Positions 51,438 through 63,534 of a stretch of 64,000 nucleotides of DNA are shown one piece after another. The DNA is from Lithodes maja. Taxonomy: Eukaryota > Arthropoda > Malacostraca > Decapoda > Lithodidae. Position numbers and translations under genes: made by a program. The notes beneath the pieces are model-generated. The model was not told where the DNA came from. It worked only from the letters and a program-made list of their open reading frames with translations, and did not search any database. The stretch is from positions 1 to 64,000 of the forward strand of contig JBAKBP010007422.1 in NCBI GenBank assembly GCA_037953745.1. The letters are read 5' to 3'. Numbering within the stretch: position 1 is the first letter of the stretch; each line of letters begins with the position of its first letter.

Positions 51438-53254
51438 TGTTACGGCTGGATCGGCAATACATATTCGGGATTCTTGATCGTAGGACAGAAATGGCTTATG
51501 TGACAACGACACGCTCGATTCCAGTCCCAAATACTATATGCTCCAGACAACAAAAGCACCAACGCCCTACAGAGTTATCGTCTATGGTAACGAGGTACCT
51601 TAACTCGGCGAAAGTGTACAACAGGGGTAGGCTATGAGGCTAAACTCCCTCAGACATTTATAGGTTACGTTATTACTAAAGAAATGCAATACTCAAGAAA
51701 CTACGTTAATATTAAGCCTCTAATAATGTAGAATAGAAGCAGGCTAAAGGTATGACAGTGAAATGCTAAATGACAAATGTACACGCCTACTTGAAAGCGC
51801 GTGCACTAGAATAACTGTCCCCTACTAACATGCACTAGCATGTAGCATACAAGATGTTCATGATCCAGTAGATACCTAATAATACACATGGAAGGAACAT
51901 AAATAGTAGTCACTTATTATAATAATGAATCTATACTTGGAATAACTAAAAGGTTGCAGGCAACAGTACTGCGCCGGTAGCCTACTACCGCATAGGCTAC
52001 TTCGCTTCTCTCACTCTGTCTCCCCTCTGAGTCCGTATGCGCCCTACGCAACAGAACTCCGGACACAGCAGCAAAACGACAGTGCAGTTAATTGATACAT
52101 GAAAGTATTAATAGTGTTGTCTTGTGTGTGAGTAATGTGTATTGTAAAGTGTTACATACATAAACTTAAAGAGAGCTGCAATGCATAGTAAAATAAAGAT
52201 ATAACCCACTCATCATCCCCATGTGTTCTAGCTAGCAGGCCAAGTCACAGGAACAACGAGTCCCAGCACCGAAAGCGAGAACCCAGGAAAAGACTGTAGA
52301 GAACACAAGGACAGATAAATTACGTTACTCTACTATACCGGCACTACGAGCGAGCTGTAGTCTCTGGTACTACACTCGCTCCTGGCTCGGTATGCAAATC
52401 AAGGCTAAGTCCTCGCCCCTCTACAGACAACTCCTGGGCATGGTCGGGCTCTTACACATGGCACCAGTCTAGTCACAAATCGGATGATGAGCGGGGCATA
52501 TAACTCGTGAACATGTAGAACGTTCACCAACTATCCTCATCAAGAAGATCGCTGTTCACATTAACCCCTTAAATCTAATACATGTAAATATATGCTTGTC
52601 CTAAGAGTAATACGAGAGGTGAGTGCTGAAACTCCTTTAGGACCTCAAGGGAAGGTTATGCATTTAAATAGAGAGAAGAATGAAATGAGAGTAATGTCGT
52701 CAGAGAGAAAGAGTGCAACCGTGAGAAGTTGGGAGAGAGGGCAAGGGATGTTAGAATCTCAAAGGTTCTAGGCAACCTGATCATGGAACACACAGCGAGC
52801 CTCCAAGCAATGTGCTGTACGACAACATGGGCAGCCCAGGCAGCATAGGCAGGCGGCAATGGACTACCAACCCTGTCGCGCCCAGCTATAAGCGCAAGGC
52901 TGCCAACCAGTCCATACGTCTGGCAACCACCCCCCCGGCAGCGTGGCGCGTTGCTACCCTCTCGCTCTGAAGCCTAACTCACTCTCTCTCTCTGAACTCC
53001 CATTGTCTTATCTATCAACTTCTCTATTGATACTACATATTAAATGGAAGGTCTCGACATGGCTTAAAACAAAACACACCACTGGTTAGCACATGACGAG
53101 ACCTTTGCAGAGATACAAAGAACATAGTTATAAGTTGTCACACTCAATATACATAGCTGCTGACGGTAGCCAGCACGGTACAGTGGTACGGGCGGTACAG
53201 TGGAGTACCAAGGAGTACAATCAGGTTGCGTTGCCACGCACTGGGTGCGTCACA
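51438..53254 (-). repeat. Gyp-2 3' LTR
   Basis: 1817 bp, from TGTTACGGC to GCGTCACA, with the same terminal bases as the Gyp-1 LTR but largely different sequence inside. The polypurine tract GGGGGGGC abuts it at 53255. The partner LTR is outside the window. Confidence 0.85.
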
Positions 53255-53533
53255 GCCCCCCCAAGATTTTAGATAATCGACCTTAGAAGCATTATCAAAA
53301 TCTGACAGGCAACCAACCGACCTGCTACCCTTAGCTGCCACTAATTGCAAAAGGTGCACAACAACTGAAGTGTGAATTATACATAAAACACAATATCGCA
53401 TGCATCATGCTACAACAATAAAGACTTACAAAACTTAAAAAAAATTCTCGTTTATTTTATTGTTTTATAATCTTTTTGGACGGCGTTATGATAGCCTAAT
53501 TTTACTCCTGCTCAACCCACACACCGTGCACGA

Positions 53534-54967
53534 CTATCCTGGATCATCAACCCTTGATAGACAATCTGCTATCACGTTCTCACTCCCGGCAATATGCTGA
53601 ATGTTGAGATTATACTCTTGGAGCATTAGGGACCACCTGGTCAACCGCATATTCCGATTGTGAAACTGATTTAGGAATTTCAAGGGATGATGGTCCGTAT
53701 AAATCGTCACTACCGGGCCGTAGGCTGGAACATAAACTTCGAAATGTTTGAGCGACAAAACGATAGCAAGAAGCTCCTTCTCTATAGTCGAGTAATTCCT
53801 TTGTGCCGAATTAAACTTGCGAGAAAAGAAGCTCACTGGGTGTTCCAAGCCCTCGGAATCAGTCTGCAGTAACACTGCCCCGGCACCCACACCGCTGGCA
53901 TCAGTCGCCAGCTGAAAACTCCTGGAGAAGTCTGGGGCTCTCAAAATCGGATGTGTACACAGCAGGTGCTTGACTAGGTCGAAAGCCCTCTGACACTCCG
54001 CAGCCCAACAGAACTTCACTGACTTCGACAGTAGATCAGTTAACGGTGCTAAGACAGTAGAGTATCCCCGGATGAAGCGCCTATAATAGCCTATCATACC
54101 TAGGAACCGCATGACCTGGCGCTTAGTGGTGGGCCTGGGAAACATATTGATAGCCTGTATCTTGCTCAGGGGGGGGCACACCCGGCCTAACCCGACCACG
54201 AAGCCAAGATACTGCACAGTAGCCTTTACAAACTCGCACTTCCTCAGGTTCACCACCAGCCCAGCATCGTGCAACTTCCCAAACAGGGTCTCTAAGTGCC
54301 TTAGGTGATTTTCAAAATCGTCATCATACACTATCACGTCATCAAGGTAGACCGTGCAGTTAGGGATTTCGTCACAAATATCGTTCATCAGGTTCTGAAA
54401 CGTGGCAGGTGCGTTCTTAAGCCCATAAGGCATTACGTTACATTGGTAGGTCTTGCCATCTACCACAAAACCACAAACTTGCTTAGCTCGGTCCGACAGG
54501 GGTACTTGCCAGTAGCCTTTTACAAGATCAATTTTAGTAAGGTACTTTGCATTCCCTATCTTGTCCACGCTGTCGTCAACTCGAGGCAAAGGGTAAGGGT
54601 TGGTAGTGGTCAAGCCATTTAGCCTACGAAAATCTATGCAGAACCGCACCTTGCCGTCAGGTTTTGGCTGCAACGTGACGGGTGATGTCCACTTCACATA
54701 ACCTTCAGTGATCATCCCTCTCTCAACCATGTACTTTAACTCCTCCCGTAAAGCTGGCAACTTTACCGGGGGCACACGGTAGGGCACTGACTTGAAGGGC
54801 ACATTATCACCGACGTCCACGTCGTGCGTTACCTGAGTAGTGAGACCTGGGTGTTCGGCGAAAACAGAGGGGTATGACCTGAACAGGCCTAGGACAGCAG
54901 CACCCTGGTGCTCAGGCAGGTGACTTACAGCTTGCCTAGCCTCTTGTTCAGTATTCCCCGCCCACTG
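53534..54967 (-). pseudogene. Gyp-2 RT and RNase H part of Pol
   Basis: Open for about 477 codons from the Gyp-3 junction: PYRVPPVKLPALREELKYMV, GKVRFCIDFRRLNGL, LTKIDLVKGYWQVPLSDRAK, NCTVYLDDVIVYDDDF (catalytic YLDD), LGFVVGLGRVCPPLSKIQ, LATDASGVGAGAVL (RNase H Asp), TIYTDHHPLKFLNQFH and ENVIADCLSR. No stop in this part. The ORF is separated from its upstream half by Gyp-3, so the gene is broken although the enzyme part is preserved. Codons upstream of 54967 in the open frame belong to the Gyp-3 LTR. Confidence 0.88.
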
Positions 54968-56830
54968 TGTTACGACCGGGCACTCGGGTACACTAGGGCT
55001 CTTACACAGGACTCGAGTATGGCTCGCTGCCACAACGGAAACACACGATCCCAACCCCAGAGTACTGCCAGCCGAACAAAAAACGCCACTACCCTCCAGA
55101 GTTCTATCTGCTATAACGGGGTATACAAGAACTCGGTACTAGCGTTTCACACAACAGACTAATAACAAGACGGGAGTTATCTAGTCTGGTCAACAATCAA
55201 ACAAAGAAGAAAGTACTACAACACTAAAGAATAGTGTTGGCCGAAGCCGAAGTAATCCACCCTTGAACTAAGAACTTAAGAAGTCCTCCACCCTCTACTT
55301 CGGATCGGCACTATTACGTTACGTTAAACAATAGTCCTCGAGCATCAAGCAAGGAATCTTCTGATAAGTTAGATGCTTCTCGAATACTCGTAAGAAGTAA
55401 GTATCGGATTTTGAACAGCAATTTAATGAATAACTCACTGGTAATTAAAGGCTTTAAATTGACATAAGAAGAATTATAAGAATAAGAATAAGCAATAGGA
55501 TATGGCAAACATTAAGAAGAAGTACTCCGACAATGCACTGGCAATAGCCTACTAAGATTGTGCTCGTGGGCCACTAATCTCTGAAGTAGCTAAGCGTGCC
55601 ACACATGAAATCAATAGTGCTTAAACAATAATATACATAAGGAGAAGCTTCAATACTATGCTGTATCTGCTGGTCGAGCAAAGTCTAGCTGGGATATCTA
55701 AGGTTAAGAGACAATGGCTGAGCAAGCGGCTCGTAGCCTAGCGAGGTCCTTAAGACTGTGCGGCCAAATTACGGTAATTGACGGGATGCTCTCTTGAGAG
55801 ATCCAGATCACTAGTATCTGGTTCTCTCCTGGCGATCCTCTCAAAGTCAAGCAAATGAGATAGCACAGTGTTGGGTGGCACAGGCAAAAGCCCTCACTCG
55901 CAACACAGTGCTAAACTCCCACGGTACACAGTCAGAAAGACCACCTAGGCGTTCCACGTCTCCGTTGCAATTGTACTGGTTCAACCGCAACCTAGTACTC
56001 ATAGGAAATCACAACTCAGAAACCCTATCCCAGTCTAGCATTGCCTAAACCAGCAGAAAACAGGAACATGAATAATCGCACACAGGGAAATGCATATACG
56101 AGTGCAACAAACATCAATCAATCCTATTCTAGTTAACCCTTCCAAAAATAGGCTATCTAACAGGCACTTATCTCGTGAGAACTCAAGCGATAATACTTTG
56201 GCTGACTAAATCTGCACCAAAGGGGTCATGGAGGTTAAACAGGGACGAGAAGAGAAGAAGATAGGCTGTTCAGAGAGTAGAGAAAGTTCACATCAGTCGG
56301 AAGAATATGGATAGTTGCAAGGGATATGAGAAGTCGCTTTGCCTGATGAGTTCTGAAGAAATGGTGGCAAGAACCTCTCTTTTTATACTCGGCCCTCTAG
56401 CGGCATATCTCAAACTACTTAAGGACCGCCCACTGGCAATCATGACGTCATATTCTCTCTCAATCTGGGATCGACAAAGAACTTCCCACGCGCTGAAAGG
56501 GAGGAAGGGAGGAGGGAGGAGGGAATTAGGCCTACCGGCCCGCGTGGCGCACTCACTGATCCCCGTTACGTAATATCTCTCTCTCTCTCCTCTCATCATT
56601 ACATATAAGTCCCACACACAATACTTATATCTAATGATATAAAATAGAACTCGTTGACTTAGAAGAAAACAAAATACATAATGATAATACTTATAGTACA
56701 ACGGTTCACATAAACTGAGTTAGGAAACTCTACACAGACTACAGCCAAAGTTCCTGCCCTGACGATCCTAGCGAGAGTGGGGCCTGACTGGGCGTTCTGT
56801 ACAGCATGCTCATACTCGACATGCGTCACA
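54968..56830 (-). repeat. Gyp-3 3' LTR
   Basis: 1863 bp. Compared with Gyp-1 LTRs it has an extra AAGAAT unit (near 55485), GAAGAAATGG instead of GAAGAATGG, and CTACCGGCCC instead of CTATCTGCCC, so Gyp-3 belongs to a sub-lineage. CRE at 56443-56450, TATA motif near 56379-56387. Confidence 0.95.
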
Positions 56831-56845
56831 CCTCCCCCAAGATTT

Positions 56846-57316
56846 TACTTGCTCAACCCTGAGCTAAAATCTGATATACAGAACCCCATCAAACCCCTCA
56901 CACCAGCGACCGCATGGCACTAAAACAACGCTGAGTTTATCACTAAAACACATCTTATATAAAAAAAAAATTCACATTTCATAACTCCTCCCAACAATAG
57001 TAAAAGACATAATATCATGCTCCCAGAGCGAGCTTACAGCAGCTCAGCCGTTTGATAGTTCGTGGACTACTCAAACACTATAGGCTATGACAAACTTATA
57101 CAATTATCTATATCAAAAAGAAAGAGTTTTTATATGATTTTTATATTTTAATATGTTTTTTTCCGGCTGCACTATAAGGGCAGCCTATTTTCTTCTATAC
57201 CAAACGCTCAACAATCCTGCTTTACGACCCAATACGCTGGGCTACAACCGCGAGCCAACAAGCACCAAGCGCAAAATACTACTCAAACTAAAGCAGGAGG
57301 CTACCCGTGTGTCAAT
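56846..57316 (-). other. 3' untranslated region of Gyp-3
   Basis: Nearly the same as Gyp-1 10142-10639. No gene. It ends where the ORF remnant begins. Confidence 0.65.
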
Positions 57317-60300
57317 CTACCCAGGATCATATACCCCTGAACGACCACATGCAACCTCGTTGTCACAACCGGCAATATGGCTTATGTCCAGGTTATATAC
57401 CAATAACCTTAGTGACCACCTGGTCAGCCTCATATTCCGATTGTGAAACTGGTCCAAGATCTCGAGAGGGTAATGATCTGGGTAAACTACACCGACCGGA
57501 CCATAGGCTGGAACATAGATCTCGAAATGCCCCAGCGCATCATTGTCCTTTTCACTTTCATTCATCAGGCTCTGACACGTTGCTGGTGCATTCTTAAGTC
57601 CGTCAGGCACAGCCTGAGTAGTGAGGCCTGGATGTTCAGCGAATACAGTGGGGTATAAACCGAGCAACTGACGGATAGCTTTAAATTGCGGCTCAGGCAA
57701 ATGGGCTATAGCCTCGTCAGCCCTTAGGCTCGAGTTCCCCGCCCACTGATCCGCTGAAACATGGTGATCCCAGCTATCCTCCTCTGAAGCTTGACTGTCC
57801 CCCTCTCCTTCTCCACCACGGCCGCAACAAGCCAACACAGGGACAGTGAGAGGCTCAGAGGGGCGCCTCACATACTCTTTTATCAGGTTCACGTGACATA
57901 ACTGATTCTTCTTCCTCCTGTCTGGAGTGGCAACAAGGTAATCTAGGTCCGAAATTTTCTCCACAATTTTATAGGGTCCAGTATACTTCGCCGACAAGGG
58001 GTTACCCACCAAAGGCAACAAAATCAACACCTCCTGTCCCACAATGAACTCCCGGAGCTTCACTTTACGATCATACCTGTCCTTCATTAAAGCTTGTGAC
58101 CCTGTTAAATTCCGACCTGCCATCTCCAGACTCTTAAGCATGCGCTCACGGCTTTCAAACACATACTTCAACAAGGAACAAGGCGGCACAGTTCCTTCCC
58201 AAATTTCCCGCAGCATATTAAGGGGGCCCCTGACTCGGTGTCCAAAAATCAGCTCGTTTGGACTAAATCCCAGGCTCTCACCAGGCACTTCCCGAGCAGC
58301 AAACAGTACATACGGCAATCCAAGATCCCAATCTCTTCCGTTATCAGCACAATAACACCTGAGCATGCTTTTAAGGGTGGCATGCCACCGCTCAAGCACC
58401 CCTTGGCTCTCAGGGTGATACGCTGACGATACCACCGCCCGTATTCCATGCTGTTGCATTGTTTGCTTAAAGAGATTGGAGGTGAAATTGGACCCCTGAT
58501 CAGACTGAATCTCCTCCGGGTACCCGTACCTTGAAAAGTACCACAACAAGTTACTGACTACCGTCTTAGCCATGCCGTTTTTCATGGGGTATGCATCGGG
58601 GTATCTAGTGGCAACATCCATGATGGTTAACAAAAATTTATTACCAGCCTTTGTGGGAGGGAGGGGACCAACCATGTCAACAACAATCTTACTAAAAGGT
58701 GGCCCAATTACAGGAATAGGGTGCAACGGAGCTTTAGGAATAACTTGGTTTGGTTTCCCGACCCGTTGACAAATATCACATGAGTTTATCCAGGACTGCA
58801 CATGAGACTTCATCCCCGGCCACCAAAACAACTTCCCCAAAGCCGCCACCGTTTTTCTTACCCCCAAATGTCCTGCCAGCGGTGTGTCATGCGCCAAACT
58901 CAGTAGGCTATCCCTGCACTCCCGCGGCACCATCAACTGGTCCACTACCCCAGACCCCATCTTCCAGCTACGGTTAGGGTCTTGAAAACGCCGATACAGG
59001 ATGCCATCTAAATAAAAAAAATCTCCCGGCTGTGCATCACCGTCCTCGTCGAGCTCCACAGCTCCATTAGCACACGTTTGGAGCTCAGGGTCCTCCAGCT
59101 GCAACCGACGTATATCTGAGGGTGCCAAGCGATCTAACTGCTCCCGGAGCAATGCATGACCCTCCCCGATACTGAGCTGCTCCCTCTGTCTCTCTCGATG
59201 TTCATAACGTTGCTGTCGTGGAGACTCGTCATGCCCAGCCTCGTCACTCTCGATGACAGGCCCAGGGGCTACTCCAGAACTAAGTAATGGTGCTAATACT
59301 GAATCACCCAGGAGAGCCGCCGAGTCAAAACTCTTAAAACCAACTCCAGCTTTAGCCTCCTCCTGTTGATCGTTCCTCTGCTGGTCTGAAGACGGAGGAC
59401 TAGGCGGTGACACTTTAGCTGCCCGAGCTCGGGTGACAGCACACGCCATGGGTTGTGCCTGGCACCGCTCGACCCACTCTCGCTCTTCCCTACTCACGTC
59501 GGCCGGCCTCTCGGCAACGACTAAGGGTAGAACCTCAGAAGCGGGCATTGCAAAGTCGTTGCCGAGAAGAAGGTCGACGCCCTCCACTGGCAGTTTCTCC
59601 ACAATCCCAACATCCAATTCACGTGCCACACCATCTACCTCCAACTCCAACCGCACCAGCGGGTATGACCGAGTTGCATTAATACCCTGCACCACCACCA
59701 CCCGAGCCGCATTTATAGGGTAGCCAGTCAAGTTTTTCATCAAAGTCTGGGAAGCACCTGTATCACGCAAGACCTCTACTCCATGCTTGCGCCCCGCCCA
59801 CATCACGCAACCCCGTCCTCTATGGTCGCAAAAAACATCCTGAGCAGGGTTCGAGCCTCCCAGGTGCTTCTGCATTGGCTGTGCCTCAGCCTCTGACGAA
59901 CTGCCCCGGGCAAACTCAGAAGGCTTCAGAGACACACCAATGTTGCAGGCCAAAGACACAGCTGCTGTAGGTGGTTTGCTAGGACAGACTCTTGCAAAGT
60001 GCCCCTTTTTATGACATTGATAACACTCTAACTCCCCTTTGGGCTTCCCTTGGTACTGGGAAGGGCCCGGCCCCTTCTTAAATGGGACGGTGCTAGTCTT
60101 GTGGTCAGTCTTGGTATCATAACTCTTGTACTTGTTTGCATAAGATATATTACTAACTCGGGGGGGTGGGGCGTCACGCCCCTTGTTACCTGCCTCACTA
60201 CGCTGGGCAGACCCGCACCCACGAATTAATGATAGCCGGAGGTCAGCCATCTCAGCTGCCTCCTGTAGAGTTTTTGGATTCTTTTCTTTAATAGTTAAAG

Positions 60301-61468
60301 TCATTTCTGCACCTGTACACTTATAAAACTGCTCGAGCAGAAACAGCTCAGTCAACTGTTCGGCCGTCTCAGCTTTCTCAGAACGTGTCCAGTTTGTAAG
60401 TGCATCTTTTAAGTCCCGGGCATGTTCAAGAAAGGTCGCCTCCCTAGTCTTTGTAACACCCCGAAACTTCAATCGATATGTTTCTGGTTGCAACTCGTAT
60501 GCCCGTAGGACAGCTCTCTTCAATTCTGGGTAGTCAATGCAAGACTCTAAAGGCAGTGCATCATAAGCCTTCAGACCCTTACCCGTAAGTCTTGAGGAGA
60601 CCAGAGCTGCCCACTTCTCTTCAGGCCAATTATGCTCCCTACACTTCTTCTCAAAACGATTAAAAAATTCTGTGACTTCAGTTTCACTAAATGCCGGCAC
60701 CAATTTGACTAAGTGATACAAGGACTGTTCTCTTACTTGGCCCTCACGGCCCATCCGAATCCCTGTCGACTCTGCACGAGTCTTATCTAAATCTATTTGA
60801 GCACAATATTTCTCTGAGTCGTACCTAAGCTCAGCCTCGTGCCTCCTAATCTCAGCCTCAATCTCCTTCTCCTGCTTCCTAGACTCAATCTCCTGCTTCC
60901 TAGTCTCATCCTCCCGCCTCCTGGTCTCAGCCTCAATCTCCTTCTCCTGCTTCCTAGCCTCAATCTCAATTTTAGCAAGCTCGAGTTTAAATATCATCTC
61001 AGGAGACAGGCCGGAAGAGGGAGCTGCCACTACTGAAGGAGGGGGGGCAAGAACTGGGGAACCACCATACGCACCGCCCGAGGGCACTCCAATCTTCCAA
61101 TTCTCATCCCTCTGTGGGAGAGTGCTAACCTCCGGCAACTGAGTGGACGGCACTGTGGGAGTCGAGTGAGAGGGGATCTGGGGAGGAACCCCCCCAAACG
61201 CCCTCTCCCCCGAAACCCCATGTCGCCCACGCAACACCCAGGAAATCAGCTCCCCCTTGGACATCCCTCCTACATTGGATAGACCCAAAACCTTGGCTAT
61301 CAGGTGCAAGCCATAAACATTCACCCCAGTCAGCCTCTCCTCCGTCACGTGGTACCGCTTACTCACAAAAAGTCTAGCATCCTCCTCACTAGTTACTAAC
61401 GGCACCGCCTCACTTAGCATCTCTCGCTCCTCGTCAGTACTAGGGCCCGACATACTGAAGTTCACCAA
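57317..61468 (-). CDS. Gyp-3 Gag-PR-IN polyprotein with collapsed RT/RNase H
   Basis: 1383 codons, open throughout. Residues 1 to about 1255 match Gyp-1 almost exactly: coiled coil (shorter, different repeats), gag domain, CYQCHKKGHFARVC, LRDTGASQTL, CDICQRVG, VVDMVGPLP, QSDQGSNF and ESQGVLERW. After PGLTTQA the sequence jumps to PDGLKNAPATCQSLMNES, then to GHFEIYVPAYGPVGVVYPDH and the C-terminal FHNRNMRLTRWSLRLLVYN. The RT palm with YLDD and the RNase H Asp motifs are gone. The remnant C-terminus is much more diverged from Gyp-1 than the rest. It could supply capsid, protease and integrase but no polymerase. Confidence 0.9.
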   Translation of the reverse strand: MVNFSMSGPSTDEEREMLSEAVPLVTSEEDARLFVSKRYHVTEERLTGVNVYGLHLIAKVLGLSNVGGMSKGELISWVLRGRHGVSGERAFGGVPPQIPSHSTPTVPSTQLPEVSTLPQRDENWKIGVPSGGAYGGSPVLAPPPSVVAAPSSGLSPEMIFKLELAKIEIEARKQEKEIEAETRRREDETRKQEIESRKQEKEIEAEIRRHEAELRYDSEKYCAQIDLDKTRAESTGIRMGREGQVREQSLYHLVKLVPAFSETEVTEFFNRFEKKCREHNWPEEKWAALVSSRLTGKGLKAYDALPLESCIDYPELKRAVLRAYELQPETYRLKFRGVTKTREATFLEHARDLKDALTNWTRSEKAETAEQLTELFLLEQFYKCTGAEMTLTIKEKNPKTLQEAAEMADLRLSLIRGCGSAQRSEAGNKGRDAPPPRVSNISYANKYKSYDTKTDHKTSTVPFKKGPGPSQYQGKPKGELECYQCHKKGHFARVCPSKPPTAAVSLACNIGVSLKPSEFARGSSSEAEAQPMQKHLGGSNPAQDVFCDHRGRGCVMWAGRKHGVEVLRDTGASQTLMKNLTGYPINAARVVVVQGINATRSYPLVRLELEVDGVARELDVGIVEKLPVEGVDLLLGNDFAMPASEVLPLVVAERPADVSREEREWVERCQAQPMACAVTRARAAKVSPPSPPSSDQQRNDQQEEAKAGVGFKSFDSAALLGDSVLAPLLSSGVAPGPVIESDEAGHDESPRQQRYEHRERQREQLSIGEGHALLREQLDRLAPSDIRRLQLEDPELQTCANGAVELDEDGDAQPGDFFYLDGILYRRFQDPNRSWKMGSGVVDQLMVPRECRDSLLSLAHDTPLAGHLGVRKTVAALGKLFWWPGMKSHVQSWINSCDICQRVGKPNQVIPKAPLHPIPVIGPPFSKIVVDMVGPLPPTKAGNKFLLTIMDVATRYPDAYPMKNGMAKTVVSNLLWYFSRYGYPEEIQSDQGSNFTSNLFKQTMQQHGIRAVVSSAYHPESQGVLERWHATLKSMLRCYCADNGRDWDLGLPYVLFAAREVPGESLGFSPNELIFGHRVRGPLNMLREIWEGTVPPCSLLKYVFESRERMLKSLEMAGRNLTGSQALMKDRYDRKVKLREFIVGQEVLILLPLVGNPLSAKYTGPYKIVEKISDLDYLVATPDRRKKNQLCHVNLIKEYVRRPSEPLTVPVLACCGRGGEGEGDSQASEEDSWDHHVSADQWAGNSSLRADEAIAHLPEPQFKAIRQLLGLYPTVFAEHPGLTTQAVPDGLKNAPATCQSLMNESEKDNDALGHFEIYVPAYGPVGVVYPDHYPLEILDQFHNRNMRLTRWSLRLLVYNLDISHIAGCDNEVACGRSGVYDPG
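57560..57620 (-). other. RT deletion junctions of Gyp-3
   Basis: Compared with Gyp-1, about 600 bases (10880-11485) are missing near 57550-57560, and about 390 bases (11545-11930) near 57605-57610. The short stretch between them keeps TTCATTCATCAGG and GTTGCTGGTGCATTCTTAAG. The reading frame remains open across both. Confidence 0.8.
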
Positions 61469-61647
61469 AAAATTCTCGAGACAAAAGTGTTAAACTCCCT
61501 TATGCAAGCACTAATTACTAAATTAACTGGAGTCTCTTAAATGCTCTCCTAATTGCCTTACAAAAAAAAATATTCTTCAATATGTACGCTAAAGTACGAA
61601 CAAACAAATGTTGTACAACTCTGCAAAAAATTATACTGTTCACAAAA

Positions 61648-61665
61648 TCCTAAGCAAGGTCGCCA
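61648..61665 (-). promoter_or_regulatory. Primer-binding site of Gyp-3
   Basis: TGGCGACCTTGCTTAGGA in element sense next to the 5' LTR, identical to Gyp-1. Confidence 0.75.
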
Positions 61666-61667
61666 TT

Positions 61668-63530
61668 TGTTACGACCGGGCACTCGGGTACACTAGGGCT
61701 CTTACACAGGACTCGAGTATGGCTCGCTGCCACAACGGAAACACACGATCCCAACCCCAGAGTACTGCCAGCCGAACAAAAAACGCCACTACCCTCCAGA
61801 GTTCTATCTGCTATAACGGGGTATACAAGAACTCGGTACTAGCGTTTCACACAACAGACTAATAACAAGACGGGAGTTATCTAGTCTGGTCAACAATCAA
61901 ACAAAGAAGAAAGTACTACAACACTAAAGAATAGTGTTGGCCGAAGCCGAAGTAATCCACCCTTGAACTAAGAACTTAAGAAGTCCTCCACCCTCTACTT
62001 CGGATCGGCACTATTACGTTACGTTAAACAATAGTCCTCGAGCATCAAGCAAGGAATCTTCTGATAAGTTAGATGCTTCTCGAATACTCGTAAGACGTAA
62101 GTATCGGATTTTGAACAGCAATTTAATGAATAACTCACTGGTAATTAAAGGCTTTAAATTGACATAAGAAGAATTATAAGAATAAGAATAAGCAATAGGA
62201 TATGGCAAACATTAAGAAGAAGTACTCCGACAATGCACTGGCAATAGCCTACTAAGATTGTGCTCGTGGGCCACTAATCTCTGAAGTAGCTAAGCGTGCC
62301 ACACATGAAATCAATAGTGCTTAAACAATAATATACATAAGGAGAAGCTTCAATACTATACTGTATCTGCTGGTCGAGCAAAGTCTAGCTGGGATATCTA
62401 AGGTTAAGAGACAATGGCTGAGCAAGCGGCTCGTAGCCTAGCGAGGTCCTTAAGACTGTGCGGCCAAATTACGGTAATTGACGGGATGCTCTCTTGAGAG
62501 ATCCAGATCACTAGTATCTGGTTCTCTCCTGGCGATCCTCTCAAAGTCAAGCAAATGAGATAGCACAGTGTTGGGTGGCACAGGCAAAAGCCCTCACTCG
62601 CAACACAGTGCTAAACTCCCACGGTACACAGTCAGAAAGACCACCTAGGCGTTCCACGTCTCCGTTGCAATTGTACTGGTTCAACCGCAACCTAGTACTC
62701 ATAGGAAATCACAACTCAGAAACCCTATCCCAGTCTAGCATTGCCTAAACCAGCAGAAAACAGGAACATGAATAATCGCACACAGGGAAATGCATATACG
62801 AGTGCAACAAACATCAATCAATCCTATTCTAGTTAACCCTTCCAAAAATAGGCTATCTAACAGGCACTTATCTCGTGAGAACTCAAGCGATAATACTTTG
62901 GCTGACTAAATCTGCACCAAAGGGGTCATGGAGGTTAAACAGGGACGAGAAGAGAAGAAGATAGGCTGTTCAGAGAGTAGAGAAAGTTCACATCAGTCGG
63001 AAGAATATGGATAGTTGCAAGGGATATGAGAAGTCGCTTTGCCTGATGAGTTCTGAAGAAATGGTGGCAAGAACCTCTCTTTTTATACTCGGCCCTCTAG
63101 CGGCATATCTCAAACTACTTAAGGACCGCCCACTGGCAATCATGACGTCATATTCTCTCTCAATCTGGGATCGACAAAGAACTTCCCACGCGCTGAAAGG
63201 GAGGAAGGGAGGAGGGAGGAGGGAATTAGGCCTACCGGCCCGCGTGGCGCACTCACTGATCCCCGTTACGTAATATCTCTCTCTCTCTCCTCTCATCATT
63301 ACATATAAGTCCCACACACAATACTTATATCTAATGATATAAAATAGAACTCGTTGACTTAGAAGAAAACAAAATACATAATGATAATACTTATAGTACA
63401 ACGGTTCACATAAACTGAGTTAGGAAACTCTACACAGACTACAGCCAAAGTTCCTGCCCTGACGATCCTAGCGAGAGTGGGGCCTGACTGGGCGTTCTGT
63501 ACAGCATGCTCATACTCGACATGCGTCACA
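61668..63530 (-). repeat. Gyp-3 5' LTR
   Basis: 1863 bp, about 99.9% identical to its partner. It ends GCGTCACA, followed by the ACTG duplication and Gyp-2 sequence. Confidence 0.95.
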
Positions 63531-63534
63531 ACTG

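Larger units (their letters stand above)
54968..63530 (-). mobile_element. Gyp-3: recent, RT-deleted copy of the Gyp-1 family inserted in Gyp-2
   Basis: LTRs 54968-56830 and 61668-63530 are both 1863 bp and differ at only two positions seen (AGAAGTAAG/AGACGTAAG; ACTATGCTG/ACTATACTG). Target duplication ACTG at 54964-54967 and 63531-63534. Primer-binding site, polypurine tract, gag, protease and integrase are almost identical to Gyp-1; RT and RNase H are mostly deleted. 8563 bp in all. Confidence 0.95.
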
